Positions 35,601-43,256 of a stretch of DNA of 43,854 bases are shown one piece after another; the first letter of the stretch is position 1; each line of letters starts with the position of its first letter. This DNA comes from an uncultured Clostridia bacterium (lineage in GTDB: Bacteria > Bacillota > Clostridia > Lachnospirales > Lachnospiraceae). The DNA is taken from NCBI GenBank assembly GCA_948472945.1, contig CAOKVX010000020.1, positions 1-43,854 on the forward strand, written 5' to 3'. The position numbers and the translations under genes were made by a program. Under the pieces are notes generated by a model, which was given only the letters and a program-made list of their open reading frames with translations, was not told the DNA's origin and did no database searches.

Positions 35601-36845
35601 GAAATAAGTTGTTGTGGCATTTGCAGGGTCAACAGATGCCATAATTGAGTTGATAAATGCCGTTTCATAGAAATCGGCATATTTTTTGTCACCGGTAATT
35701 TTGAATAACCTACGGCTTAACAATAAAAGATTGTGGACATTACATGTTTCGTTATTACACTGTGTACGCTGTGCGTCAAGTGCATAGTCATCCCGAAAAT
35801 GTTCCCATTGACTGTTTGCACCCGTGATATATGTGTGCCTTTCGTTTACCATGTCCCAAAACGATTCTGCATAATTCAGATACCGTGCCGAATCCTGAGA
35901 ATTAAGGCTTTCACTTAAAGTGCCTACACGATTAACGATACCAAGGTATTTTGGTATGGTAGTGTTTGCATGTTTATTTGTGAGTACGTTTTTTGTACCT
36001 TTTGCTACATCTTCAAATAAAGTTTCCTGGTCAAATAAATGGGCGGCTGTAAGATGCGTTTCTTTCTTTGTGATTTTGTAAAGCTCATACAGACAGTCGT
36101 TCATTCCTCCAAATTCAACATTAAGAACTTTGTTGCGTGTGGCCTGATTCCATGAACTTGCACGGTTATAAACCCAGTCTCCAAGTTTGGAGCCCAGAGT
36201 TTTAGCAGGTTCATACCCGACGTAATTATACGAAGCAACAATACCCGTCATCAGTTTGTGCATATTGTACCAGGGAACCCAGTGGCTTCCATTTATCTTT
36301 CCTTCCACGACATCAAACTGATATTCTTTATTGGAAGGGTCGTTAATAATTGTTCCAAAAACGAACCCTTCTTTATAACCTGTTCCTTTTGTACTGTTCT
36401 GACATTCCAACAGACCGTCTATCAGCGTTTCCACTCTTGTTTTCATCCACAAACGGTCCGATTCCTTTGGGGCAGTCAGATATGCCTGTGCACATGCGGT
36501 CAGATAGTGGCCGAGGGTATGTCCGGCAATCTGAGTTGTCTCCCACCCGGAATATGATTTTGCGCCATTTGTCGAAAGTCCTGCGAGTTCACGATATCTG
36601 GCTAATAATTTGTCAACATTAAAAGTTTTCAGGAAATCAATGTCTTTTTGCGCAACATTTACATAATAAGGGTCTGTCACTGTGACGTCCGACATTGGAA
36701 AATCACTTAATCCTGCAAGTACTCCTGTACCGGAGGCTGTGTCAGCTTTTGCTGCAGGAGCCGACACCCCGCCAAATATACTTCCGGCTGTCATTGAAGC
36801 AGCCATGATGATTGACGCTGCTCTAATAATTATTTTCTTTTTCAT
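32700..36845 (-). CDS. Secreted GH127-family beta-L-arabinofuranosidase-like enzyme, multidomain
   Basis: 1381 residues with a signal peptide (1-34, ending APAAKA). The alpha/alpha-barrel catalytic domain covers about 45-640. CNNETCNVHNLLLLSRRLF gives Glu366 and Cys368, and NLFWCCTGTG gives Cys438 and Cys439. These match the zinc-bound Glu-Cys-Cys-Cys centre of GH127 (and the related GH146), where the first of the paired cysteines is the nucleophile. Further on are a beta-sandwich region, a LamG-like concanavalin fold (about 970-1172), a helical FIVAR-like segment (about 1190-1250), an Asn/Pro/Val linker and a lysine-rich FN3-like domain (about 1282-1381). It lies 72 bp after the GH43 gene, probably in one operon. 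GH127 versus GH146 cannot be decided by eye. Confidence 0.85.
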   Translation of the reverse strand: MKKKIIIRAASIIMAASMTAGSIFGGVSAPAAKADTASGTGVLAGLSDFPMSDVTVTDPYYVNVAQKDIDFLKTFNVDKLLARYRELAGLSTNGAKSYSGWETTQIAGHTLGHYLTACAQAYLTAPKESDRLWMKTRVETLIDGLLECQNSTKGTGYKEGFVFGTIINDPSNKEYQFDVVEGKINGSHWVPWYNMHKLMTGIVASYNYVGYEPAKTLGSKLGDWVYNRASSWNQATRNKVLNVEFGGMNDCLYELYKITKKETHLTAAHLFDQETLFEDVAKGTKNVLTNKHANTTIPKYLGIVNRVGTLSESLNSQDSARYLNYAESFWDMVNERHTYITGANSQWEHFRDDYALDAQRTQCNNETCNVHNLLLLSRRLFKITGDKKYADFYETAFINSIMASVDPANATTTYFQPMASGYYKVYSDPDVNKNLFWCCTGTGLENFTKLGDSIYFHKDNTLVVNQYLSSTLNWREKNITLTQQTDMPNTDISNFTINTSDAASFSLALRLPDWLAGDAVIKVNNSVYNTQITDGYAFIERTWNNGDTVSIQLPMKVVAHNLPDSENTLAFKYGPIVLAAELGKDDLMEKRSSCGWWVALPENKRVGTDTANPGDGQRSILKSETLILNDLSVDYFAENINNYLVRGDGLNFTLNNTTLTSTGETLKFSPYYAIHDQRYGVYWYFSGIGTNPDRDAILKQKQDGRDGRTKVDGLRAGYRVQDEEDAVHQIQDNNGTSSTGNQADPDLNAPSRYANENGFFTYRMIVDKNQTNYLVLQLAKADNGKTLKITSGNTVLSEETLNYIGEHDLYKIRVKIPDSVTNAAETITVSSGTDQKTVDVVPITFAGINGAQSARLVGEQSVNTEYSSNASVKGITAENGTTTQNDNTNFTVIVPADADKASLNFELGDQFGLLYIDDVLVDDSLPQTFALVDDDTLVSLKVYGEDHATVSNYTLAIKKDVEIAVELDVFKYFSFDDTLSDAVTVSGGGYKNPAPVQSTPVFTEGKYNKALKLTGAYGLLLGETKGIGENYTISWWMKPDQIKGQYDPIFCGGTFTNPEYWVSATFDAKVWSNDGTKYSMNAANAYKAGEWQHVAFTVKGGASPTELSFGKLYLNGELIASGDVAPNILDRDNAMAYFGANYWDGVYSGEVDDIIMIKGVLNKREINAVKDHILSPDKEENDANASGAVIEKINAIGNVEYTADSKALIDAARKAYDRLTDDQKALVHNFNVLIDAEKKYQSLKDDADNKTPVVNNPVSENPVNNNPVTIIDDNNNTGITATAKPAKTKITKLLSKKSKTLTIKWKKVNKISGYQIQYSTKKSFKKALTKTKKIKKAKTTAYTIKKLKTGKKYFVRIRAYKNTGSKVIYGKWSKVTAKKVK

Positions 36846-36917
36846 AGAAAAATTCTCCTTTCAGACGGGGTATTTATAATCGTTCCACCCTGTCCTTAAC
36901 AAATGTCCGGCGGACGC

Positions 36918-39179
36918 TTAAGACCGTATGGCTGCTTTCTTAACCTTTGAATATTTACTGTACACTTTCTTTCCGTTCACGGTTTTATAAGCTTTCATCT
37001 TAAAGTAGTAAGTCCTGCCTTTTTTAAGCTTCTTTATTGTCACTTTTGTAGTCTTTCCCGATTTAACAGTCGCTTTCTTGGAAAACTTACCTTTCTTTGA
37101 ATTTGACATGTACACCACATAACCTGACGCGCCTTTAACCTTTCCATACGTAAGCTTAACTTTATTTGAAGATGCTTTTGCGGATTTAATAACCGGCGCT
37201 TTGACTTTCACATTATTATCATTCTGTACAGGCGCGGGCGCCGCTGACGGTACGGGGCCGGACGTTACCTGCTGCACCGGAGGCACAGACGGCTGCGGTT
37301 GCTGCTGTACCTGTTTTGTCTCAAACTGCCATGTATCCAAATTAAAGAGTTTCGTATCTTCATATCCCTTAAATATAAAATACAAATCGTGGATACCGGT
37401 AACTTTTTCTTTAATGTCTATGGCAAATTCACGGTACTCGTTAGTTCCGCCCGTATTTGTTATCGGAACGCTTCCAATCATCTTTTCAGCATCTGAATCA
37501 TAATCGGTCCATATCTCAATCGTACCTCCGACAGTCGCTGCTTCAGGATTGAACCTTTCCTTGCCCTCGGAATCAAATACAGGGTCCTCCGCTTCAGTTC
37601 CCTCTCCGCAGGCGGCGCTTACCTTAAATTTTATCGGTCCTTCATCGCCAAAGTCTACCTCGCGCACTTTAATGAAATCATCGTTGTCTATGTCCGTGAC
37701 AACAACTCCGTACAATGCCGCTGATTTCCAGAAGGCTTCTTTGCCGGTCACCGCATCTATGTCGGTACACTGCATCTTCGCCTTCGTCTTAACACCTTTT
37801 CCGGTTCCGTTAAATCCGCCTTCCGGTCCGTTAAGGTTTGACGCCCAGCATATAGTCTCCGCCTGATTGAGCTCATACGGATTCAATGTCCCAATGGGTT
37901 CCACGCTGAAAAACGGTTTTCCTTTCGTTTTGTCCTCCATTCCCTGAACCATATACGCCTTAGTGTTTTCATCGGTCTCTCTTACTACAAGGTTATTTTC
38001 ATCATATGAAAATTCCTTTACGCAGACCGAACGGTTTGAACCGTTACCGCCTACGAGCATCTCGTTGAGGTAGAAAAGGTAATTTTTTCCTTTAAATTCC
38101 GCAACGCCCGGGTGAATACACGAATAACCGTTCTCCCTGTCCATAAGGAGAGCCCTGTATGTCCAAGGTCCTATCGGAGTAGGCGCGGTAGAATATTCAA
38201 CAGTCTCGCCCGGAGTCCTTCCACCTACAAAGAACATGAAATAATCGTCAGTTTCAGGATTTCCGTCTTCATGCTTGAGTACCCACGGGCCTTCCTCGAA
38301 TGCAGAACGCTTTCTCTCAGAGCCTGCAGGCTCGGCAGGGAATTTTCCGGTTGTGTTTTTTCCCTGCGACGGCTCGCCGAACGACTCGTATCCCTCGTCT
38401 CCGTATGTCTGCCAGCTGTGCAGTCCCGGCCTTACCTCTCCAAGTATTTTATTATCTTCACGGGAAAATCTTGCGTCAAGCGAATTTTCCTCCTCAGACA
38501 AAACTCCGTCGCCGTCAGTGTCCGGGTCGACATCAAGCATGTCGTTTGTAAGCTTACAGTAACGGATATACGGATTACCCCAATAGAGATATACATCATA
38601 GTTTGCATAATCCTGCGGATTGCCGTGGTCTTCAATGTATACTGTAGGGTCTATATTTCCACCGCCCCATCCTCCGTCAATCAGATATTTGCCCGGAGTT
38701 GCATCTTCAAACGGCCCCCAAGGATTGTCCGCCACGGCCACGTCAATTTTAGTTCCGTTAAACGGAGCAAACATAAAATATTTTGTCACCCATGTTCCGT
38801 CCTCCTGCTGTATCGGCATAGATACAACCTGCTCCGCCCATGCCCTCCAATTTTCCTTGCTGCTGCTTTCCTTGTCAAATGTCTCGGCATGTCCAATCTG
38901 TCCCATATCGGTCCAGTTAATCATATCTTTTGACGAATAGCACCGCCACTCATTCATATAGCTCCAGTCATCATACGCCTGCTCTTTCAGCTCGTCCCTA
39001 GTTGTGTACACATATATTGTGTCTCCAACAACAAGCGGCGAAGGGTCCGCGGTGTACGTAGTCTGAATTATCGGATTCTCGGCATCCGCCTCTTTCGGTG
39101 CAATTGCCAAGCCCGCCGAAGCAACGGCAAACGCCAGCGACAAGGATATTACCCTGTCAGTAAGTTTTTTTCTGCTCAT
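36918..39179 (-). CDS. Secreted GH43-family glycoside hydrolase with CBM6-like and FN3-like modules
   Basis: 753 residues from the ATG at 39179 (MSRKKLTDRVISLSLAFAVA), chosen because GGGGGAA lies just upstream; an ORF start 15 codons earlier lacks one. Signal peptide about 1-33. The five-bladed propeller has catalytic residues Asp45 (TYTADPSPLV), Asp177 (GGNIDPTVYIED) and Glu296 (FEEGPWVLK). An EF-hand-like loop DPDTDGDGVLSEEE (residues 218-231) is inserted inside the catalytic domain. A CBM6-like domain (about 435-635; NQAETICWASNLNG) follows, then a Pro/Gln/Val linker and a lysine-rich FN3-like C-terminus. Family members act on arabinans or arabinoxylans; the exact substrate is not determined. 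Confidence 0.85.
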   Translation of the reverse strand: MSRKKLTDRVISLSLAFAVASAGLAIAPKEADAENPIIQTTYTADPSPLVVGDTIYVYTTRDELKEQAYDDWSYMNEWRCYSSKDMINWTDMGQIGHAETFDKESSSKENWRAWAEQVVSMPIQQEDGTWVTKYFMFAPFNGTKIDVAVADNPWGPFEDATPGKYLIDGGWGGGNIDPTVYIEDHGNPQDYANYDVYLYWGNPYIRYCKLTNDMLDVDPDTDGDGVLSEEENSLDARFSREDNKILGEVRPGLHSWQTYGDEGYESFGEPSQGKNTTGKFPAEPAGSERKRSAFEEGPWVLKHEDGNPETDDYFMFFVGGRTPGETVEYSTAPTPIGPWTYRALLMDRENGYSCIHPGVAEFKGKNYLFYLNEMLVGGNGSNRSVCVKEFSYDENNLVVRETDENTKAYMVQGMEDKTKGKPFFSVEPIGTLNPYELNQAETICWASNLNGPEGGFNGTGKGVKTKAKMQCTDIDAVTGKEAFWKSAALYGVVVTDIDNDDFIKVREVDFGDEGPIKFKVSAACGEGTEAEDPVFDSEGKERFNPEAATVGGTIEIWTDYDSDAEKMIGSVPITNTGGTNEYREFAIDIKEKVTGIHDLYFIFKGYEDTKLFNLDTWQFETKQVQQQPQPSVPPVQQVTSGPVPSAAPAPVQNDNNVKVKAPVIKSAKASSNKVKLTYGKVKGASGYVVYMSNSKKGKFSKKATVKSGKTTKVTIKKLKKGRTYYFKMKAYKTVNGKKVYSKYSKVKKAAIRS

Positions 39180-39604
39180 AACATGTTCCCCCTTAAGTTG
39201 ATTTCCGCAGCCTTTCTCCGACACAAGACTTATATACTGTCTACTGTCGTCACACTGCAGAGTACCTGACCTTCCACAATTGACTAATTGTTATAATAAT
39301 CCAAATAAGCCATATATGCGGCAAACTCGCAATATTTTTGATATATATTTTATAATAACATTTCTTATATAACTTTTTCAATGATGTATACATACCAATA
39401 AATTAACGTATTGTAATATATGCGGCGCACGGCAGCCAATTGACGTATTCTTATATATATGGTAAATTATTCAAGAAAGCCTCCGATTAAATTTTTGGCA
39501 GGCTATATTATTATTCTATTTATATAATTTGATTTAGGAGCAGAACCACATTCAATTTATTTAATTTGAAAATATATATAGATTTGAGGTTAGGTGCAAA
39601 CATT
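39180..39604. other. Divergent promoter region between GH43 and the AraC regulator
   Basis: This AT-rich region contains the regulator's promoter. ATATATGCGGC occurs twice in direct orientation (about 39313 and 39418), and CAATTGACTAATTG (about 39279) is a near-palindrome; both are candidate regulator sites. A -10-like TATATA lies about 50 bp before the GH43 start. An AGCCT/AGGCT hairpin lies near 39480-39505 in the regulator's leader. Confidence 0.4.
39440..39468 (+). promoter_or_regulatory. Probable sigma-A promoter of the AraC-family gene
   Basis: TTGACG (39440-39445) and TAAATT (39463-39468) are spaced by 17 bp. The start would be about 130 bp before the ATG at 39605. One copy of the ATATATGCGGC repeat lies just upstream. 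Confidence 0.5.
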
Positions 39605-40372
39605 ATGCTTAAAACTATGCATGCAGGCTATCTGGCTGAACATCCCGCAGATTTCAGCTGCCATATCGACAATTTCCATGATTATTGGCTTATCACAAAC
39701 ACTCTTCGTGAAGCTGAAATTATAATTGACGGCACATGGACTTATATGCCGCCAAACCAAATAATTATATTCCCTCCATGCACTCCCGGGGATTACCGGG
39801 CGTTTAACGGGCCATTCATAAACAATTGGGTTATGTTTAAGACTGACGAACAGTATATTACTAACACAACCCTCCCTTATGCAACGCCAATACAGGTATA
39901 TGTTCAGGATATGATAAACTATTTATTCCATATGATTGCAACTGAAAACTGCTTTGACAACGAGTACCGCTCACAGTCTATTAATCACCTGTTCCACCTC
40001 TTGTTTTACAAAATGAACGAATGTATGTCATCGGAAAAGTCTACACTAACCGGGGCGCTAAACCGTATACGATTTGATATGCAAAGCAATCCAGCCTACG
40101 ACTGGTCCGTACCGGACATGGCAAAACAGCTTAATATCAGTGTGGGATACATGCAGAGTATTTACAAAAAAACTTTTGGCATATCATGTATGGAGGATGT
40201 ATTCAGGCAGCGCATTGAACTCGCAAAAAATTATATAATACAAAGCAGCTACTCAATTGCCGAGATTGCCGAAATATGCGGTTACAAAAGCACAGAGCAC
40301 TTTTGCAGGCAGTTTAAGCGTATCACCGGGAAAACCGCGTCGCAGTACCGCTCAGAATATAAGCCGTTATAG
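39605..40372 (+). CDS. AraC-family transcriptional regulator
   Basis: 255 residues from the ATG at 39605. The N-terminal region (about 1-100) looks like a cupin sugar-sensing domain (WTYMPPNQIIIFPPCTPGDY). The C-terminal double helix-turn-helix (about 155-252) includes WSVPDMAKQLNISVGYMQSI and SIAEIAEICGYKSTEHFCRQ then FKRITGKTASQYR, the AraC signature. It is divergent from the GH43-GH127 operon and convergent with the GH27 gene, so it probably activates the locus in response to a plant sugar. A TTG at 39566 is a longer alternative start. Confidence 0.9.
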   Translation: MLKTMHAGYLAEHPADFSCHIDNFHDYWLITNTLREAEIIIDGTWTYMPPNQIIIFPPCTPGDYRAFNGPFINNWVMFKTDEQYITNTTLPYATPIQVYVQDMINYLFHMIATENCFDNEYRSQSINHLFHLLFYKMNECMSSEKSTLTGALNRIRFDMQSNPAYDWSVPDMAKQLNISVGYMQSIYKKTFGISCMEDVFRQRIELAKNYIIQSSYSIAEIAEICGYKSTEHFCRQFKRITGKTASQYRSEYKPL

Positions 40373-40376
40373 CCAA

Positions 40377-40402
40377 ATACCCCGCGGCGAGCCGCGGGGT
40401 AT
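40377..40402. terminator. Bidirectional terminator between the AraC gene and GH27
   Basis: ATACCCCGCGG (40377-40387) pairs with CCGCGGGGTAT (40392-40402) around a 4-nt loop. The very stable stem lies 5 bp after the regulator's stop and 23 bp before the GH27 stop on the other strand. U-tracts are poor in both directions. Confidence 0.65.
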
Positions 40403-40424
40403 GCCCAAACTGCACAGCGCTTTG

Positions 40425-41690
40425 TTATCCTGTTATTTTAACAAGCGCCGAACCGTGCTTTGGTAAACGTATATTTTTATCTGCCCTGACCGGCTCGCCG
40501 CTCCAAATTTCTTCCCCGTCGCCTTGAAGTCCGGACAGCTTATTTATATTGACGTCCATTTCATCCTCAGAAATATTAAATACAGCCACGTATTTATCAG
40601 TTCCATTATTGTCCTCAGACATCCATACGATTACCTCGTCATCCGCCGAGACCTCTCTGGCGCCGTGCGAATTATCAAGAAGATAAAGAGCCTTACTGTT
40701 TGTAAGGAGCTTAAACGTAAAATCATCCAGCTTTGTAAGCTCCGCGCCAATCATAAGAGGCGAACGGAATATACACCACAGAGACATCATCGTAATCTGT
40801 TCGTCCTCCGTAAACGCGGTCTTTCTCTCATCTCCAAAGCCTTTTCCAACATACCCGAGCGGCAGCATGTCACAGTCGGGAAAGCTTCCGTCCATAACAT
40901 ACTGCTGCCAATTTCTGCAGCGTTCAAACATATTGAGGAGAAGCTCCCATTTGTCCCAAAAATCATCAGTGATTCTCCACATTTCAGAATTTTCCCTGTA
41001 AAATTCCGCCATCTCAGGCTTTGCAGGACCCGGAGAAAGACTGAGGACAATATCCCTGCCGCACAGCTCAATCGCTTTGTGAAGCATCTCTATCTCACGC
41101 TTTGCGGACACGGCATCCATGCGGCATATATCGTCGCATTTGATAAAATCAACCCCCCATGAAGCGTAGAGCTCCATAAGAGAATTATAATAAGTCTGCG
41201 AGGCTTCGTCATCCGGGTTAACTCCATACATATCAGGGTTCCAATAGCAAATTGAATATGGATTTGCTATCTCATTCGCGGTCTTATCAGCGCCAAGAAT
41301 TGCAGTGTGTTCATGAGCTGCAGCCCTCGGTATTCCCCTCATAATATGTATTCCGAACTTGAGCCCAAGCCCGTGTACATAATCAGCCAGAGGGCCGAAA
41401 CCTTTTCCACCCGCAGATGAAGGAAATCTGTCAGGACACGGCATAAGCCTCGAATATTCATCCATCTCTACCTTCCAAAACGGAATATACTGATGCCTGT
41501 CGCGCTGCGTACCCGCGTCATAGCTGTACCATTCTATATCGACAACGATATATTCCCAACCATATTCTTTCAGATTTTCAGCCATATAATCCGCATTGGC
41601 CTTTATCTGTTCCTCATTTACGGTTGTATCATAATAATCATAGCTGTTCCAGCCCATAGGCGGCTTCTTTAACAATAATTTTTTACTCAT
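40425..41690 (-). CDS. GH27-family glycosidase (alpha-galactosidase or beta-L-arabinopyranosidase-like)
   Basis: 421 residues with no signal peptide, so probably cytoplasmic. PPMGWNSYDYY is the GH27 N-terminal motif. Asp186 in DFIKCDD is the expected nucleophile and Asp243 in WRITDD the acid/base. A C-terminal beta domain covers about 320-421. The usual substrate-binding DDCW motif reads DIEW here (Asp51, Ile52, Glu53, Trp54), a change in the pocket that contacts the C4-C6 side of galactose. With GH43 and GH127 neighbours, action on a pentopyranoside such as beta-L-arabinopyranose is plausible but unproven. The leader contains a nested hairpin. Confidence 0.85.
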   Translation of the reverse strand: MSKKLLLKKPPMGWNSYDYYDTTVNEEQIKANADYMAENLKEYGWEYIVVDIEWYSYDAGTQRDRHQYIPFWKVEMDEYSRLMPCPDRFPSSAGGKGFGPLADYVHGLGLKFGIHIMRGIPRAAAHEHTAILGADKTANEIANPYSICYWNPDMYGVNPDDEASQTYYNSLMELYASWGVDFIKCDDICRMDAVSAKREIEMLHKAIELCGRDIVLSLSPGPAKPEMAEFYRENSEMWRITDDFWDKWELLLNMFERCRNWQQYVMDGSFPDCDMLPLGYVGKGFGDERKTAFTEDEQITMMSLWCIFRSPLMIGAELTKLDDFTFKLLTNSKALYLLDNSHGAREVSADDEVIVWMSEDNNGTDKYVAVFNISEDEMDVNINKLSGLQGDGEEIWSGEPVRADKNIRLPKHGSALVKITG

Positions 41691-41719
41691 TATAACTTTA
41701 TCCTTTCATTTTAAGTCTC

Positions 41720-41759
41720 AGGACAGTCAAACTCCGCAGCAATGCGGATATATTGTCCT
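41720..41759 (-). promoter_or_regulatory. Nested hairpin upstream of the GH27 gene
   Basis: AGGACA (41720-41725) pairs with TGTCCT (41754-41759), and inside it TCCGCA (41733-41738) pairs with TGCGGA (41743-41748). It lies 30-69 bp before the ATG. It could be a palindromic operator or a leader stem; no U-tract follows. Confidence 0.4.
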
Positions 41760-41929
41760 ACATAATTTTGTATATATTATGATATCACGAAACAAAAAAA
41801 CAGGCAATATATACATCACTCCAAAATAAATAAACTACAATACTATATTCCTTATATAATTTTTTGTCCTATCAAAACAAGTTGGGCCCTTTCTCTGTTT
41901 ATCAATTTGTCGCCACAATTTAACTACGA

Positions 41930-42256
41930 TTATTTATTTATGCTATCATTTAATCTTTTTCGGCTTCTGTCCGTCCACGATGCATTATCCCGAATCAGCT
42001 CGTCACAAAATCCAGCAACATCTTTTCCCGTAACATCAAGTACGGAAAGGCCATTTGCAGAGGCTTCGGCAAATAAATCAGCTAAATTATATTGCGTTTG
42101 CAGCGTGTCCATTCCGCTTCCTCCTGCAAAGCTCCATATATATTCATTCATTTTACCAAACACAAACTGATAATCTTCCGGTAGAGAATGAACAGTTGCT
42201 AAATGTTCTTTATATATTTTTTTATCTTCTTTAAATTTTTTTATTAAATTAAACAT
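41930..42256 (-). CDS. DUF1048-like protein, copy 2
   Basis: 108 residues. Helical, with KEHLATVHSLPEDYQFVFGK and the family-like motif FCDELIRDN near the C-terminus. It is paralogous to the adjacent upstream protein. The start overlaps that gene's end by 8 bp; GGGGAAAGG precedes the ATG. Proteins of this family occur beside PadR regulators and may modulate them; the mechanism is not known. Confidence 0.75.
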   Translation of the reverse strand: MFNLIKKFKEDKKIYKEHLATVHSLPEDYQFVFGKMNEYIWSFAGGSGMDTLQTQYNLADLFAEASANGLSVLDVTGKDVAGFCDELIRDNASWTDRSRKRLNDSINK

Positions 42257-42608
42257 AGTCCTTTCCCCTTTTTACAAAATATTCTTCTATCTCCCGGTTT
42301 AACTTATCCCGTTTTGTTTTTCTGTTTATATTAGATGCACGAATCAATTCATCACAAAATTCTGCCGCGTCATCTCCAATAATATCCGAAACAGTTTTCT
42401 TCGATGCCACGCCCTCCTCAAACAAATCCAGAAGCTCTGAAAACAGTTCCGTATTGCACGAATCACCGCCGTAATTATACATATAACTGCGTATTTTTTT
42501 AAATGCCGCATAGTAATTTCCCGGTAATGCCTTTGCTCTTTTTGTTAATTGGTGATAAAAATTTTTTTCTTCCAAATCGCCTAATATTATTTCAAGAATT
42601 GATTTCAT
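42249..42608 (-). CDS. DUF1048-like protein, copy 1
   Basis: 119 residues. LTKRAKALPGNYYAAFKKIR is the conserved core, followed by DDAAEFCDELIRASNI, matching the second copy's FCDELIR. It overlaps the padR-like gene by 17 bp and copy 2 by 8 bp, so three genes form one tightly coupled operon. AAAGGAG precedes the ATG. The function is unknown. Confidence 0.75.
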   Translation of the reverse strand: MKSILEIILGDLEEKNFYHQLTKRAKALPGNYYAAFKKIRSYMYNYGGDSCNTELFSELLDLFEEGVASKKTVSDIIGDDAAEFCDELIRASNINRKTKRDKLNREIEEYFVKRGKDYV

Positions 42609-42939
42609 TACTGTTTTTCTCCTTTAACTGATTGAGTTTTGACACAACAAATCCCCACTTTTCCCAAAACTTTGCGAGTTCTTTTTCACCTGCTTCATTC
42701 AGTTTGAAGAATTTGCGCGGCGGTCCCATTTCTGACGGTTTTTTTGTCGTTTCAACCAGCTTATTTTTTTCAAGCCTGATTAAAATAGTATAGACGGTTC
42801 CTTCTACCACATCCGCAAATCCAAGTTCATTCAACTGTCTGGTAATTTCATATCCATAGGTTTCCCTGCGGCTGATGATTTCAAGCACACAACCTTCAAG
42901 AATACCTTTCAACATTTCTGTTAAATTTTCCGTAATCAA
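42592..42939 (-). CDS. PadR-family transcriptional regulator
   Basis: 115 residues from a TTG start. The winged helix includes CVLEIISRRETYGYEITRQL and VVEGTVYTILIRLEKNKLVE with the PadR wing TTKKPSEMGPPRKFFKLNEA. It is first in an operon with two DUF1048 genes. The promoter carries an inverted repeat spanning the -10, fitting autorepression. The effector is unknown. Confidence 0.92.
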   Translation of the reverse strand: MITENLTEMLKGILEGCVLEIISRRETYGYEITRQLNELGFADVVEGTVYTILIRLEKNKLVETTKKPSEMGPPRKFFKLNEAGEKELAKFWEKWGFVVSKLNQLKEKNSNEINS

Positions 42940-42968
42940 CGCCCCCTCTATATTGTATAACTAATATG

Positions 42969-43019
42969 CAGTATTACTTACTACCGCTATATAGTAACAC
43001 TGAATAGTATATTTGTCAA
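42969..43019 (-). promoter_or_regulatory. padR operon promoter and probable operator
   Basis: TTGACA (43014-43019) and TACTAT (42991-42996) on the minus strand are spaced by 17 bp. CAGTATTACT (42969-42978) and AGTAACACTG (42993-43002) form a 9-of-10 inverted repeat that covers the -10 and the start site, a natural position for a PadR autorepressor dimer. Confidence 0.7.
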
Positions 43020-43053
43020 GAAATAATAAAACTGTCTGCACACTCTTTTACAT

Positions 43054-43230
43054 TTAAGGCTTTATACACCTGAAAGTTCTCTTATTCACCAGCTTTTTTA
43101 AAAATAAAAATACCAACATTACACAACCCATAATGCCAGTATGCAAATTTAGTAATATCTCCGTTATTTCATCCGGCTCAAAGTTTCCTACAATTCTAAA
43201 ATACATATAACAACTGTTTTTATTTTTCAT
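43054..43230 (-). pseudogene. Truncated DUF4279-like (immunity-type) protein
   Basis: 58 residues from the ATG at 43230 (AGGACGGG upstream). The first part, MKNKNSCYMYFRIVGNFEPD plus EITEIL, resembles the N-terminus of DUF4279 proteins, which occur in polymorphic-toxin immunity clusters. The remainder (HTGIMGCVMLVFLFLKKLVN) does not, and full members are more than twice this length. A deletion or frameshift after about residue 28 is likely. Confidence 0.45.
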
Positions 43231-43256
43231 TTTGTCAACCCGTCCTAAAATTATAC

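Noticed and set aside
38112-38933. 273-codon plus-strand ORF
   Set aside because: Antisense to the GH43 catalytic domain, arginine/serine-rich shadow translation with no start signal.
40524-41162. 212-codon plus-strand ORF
   Set aside because: Antisense to the GH27 gene, which has clear catalytic motifs.
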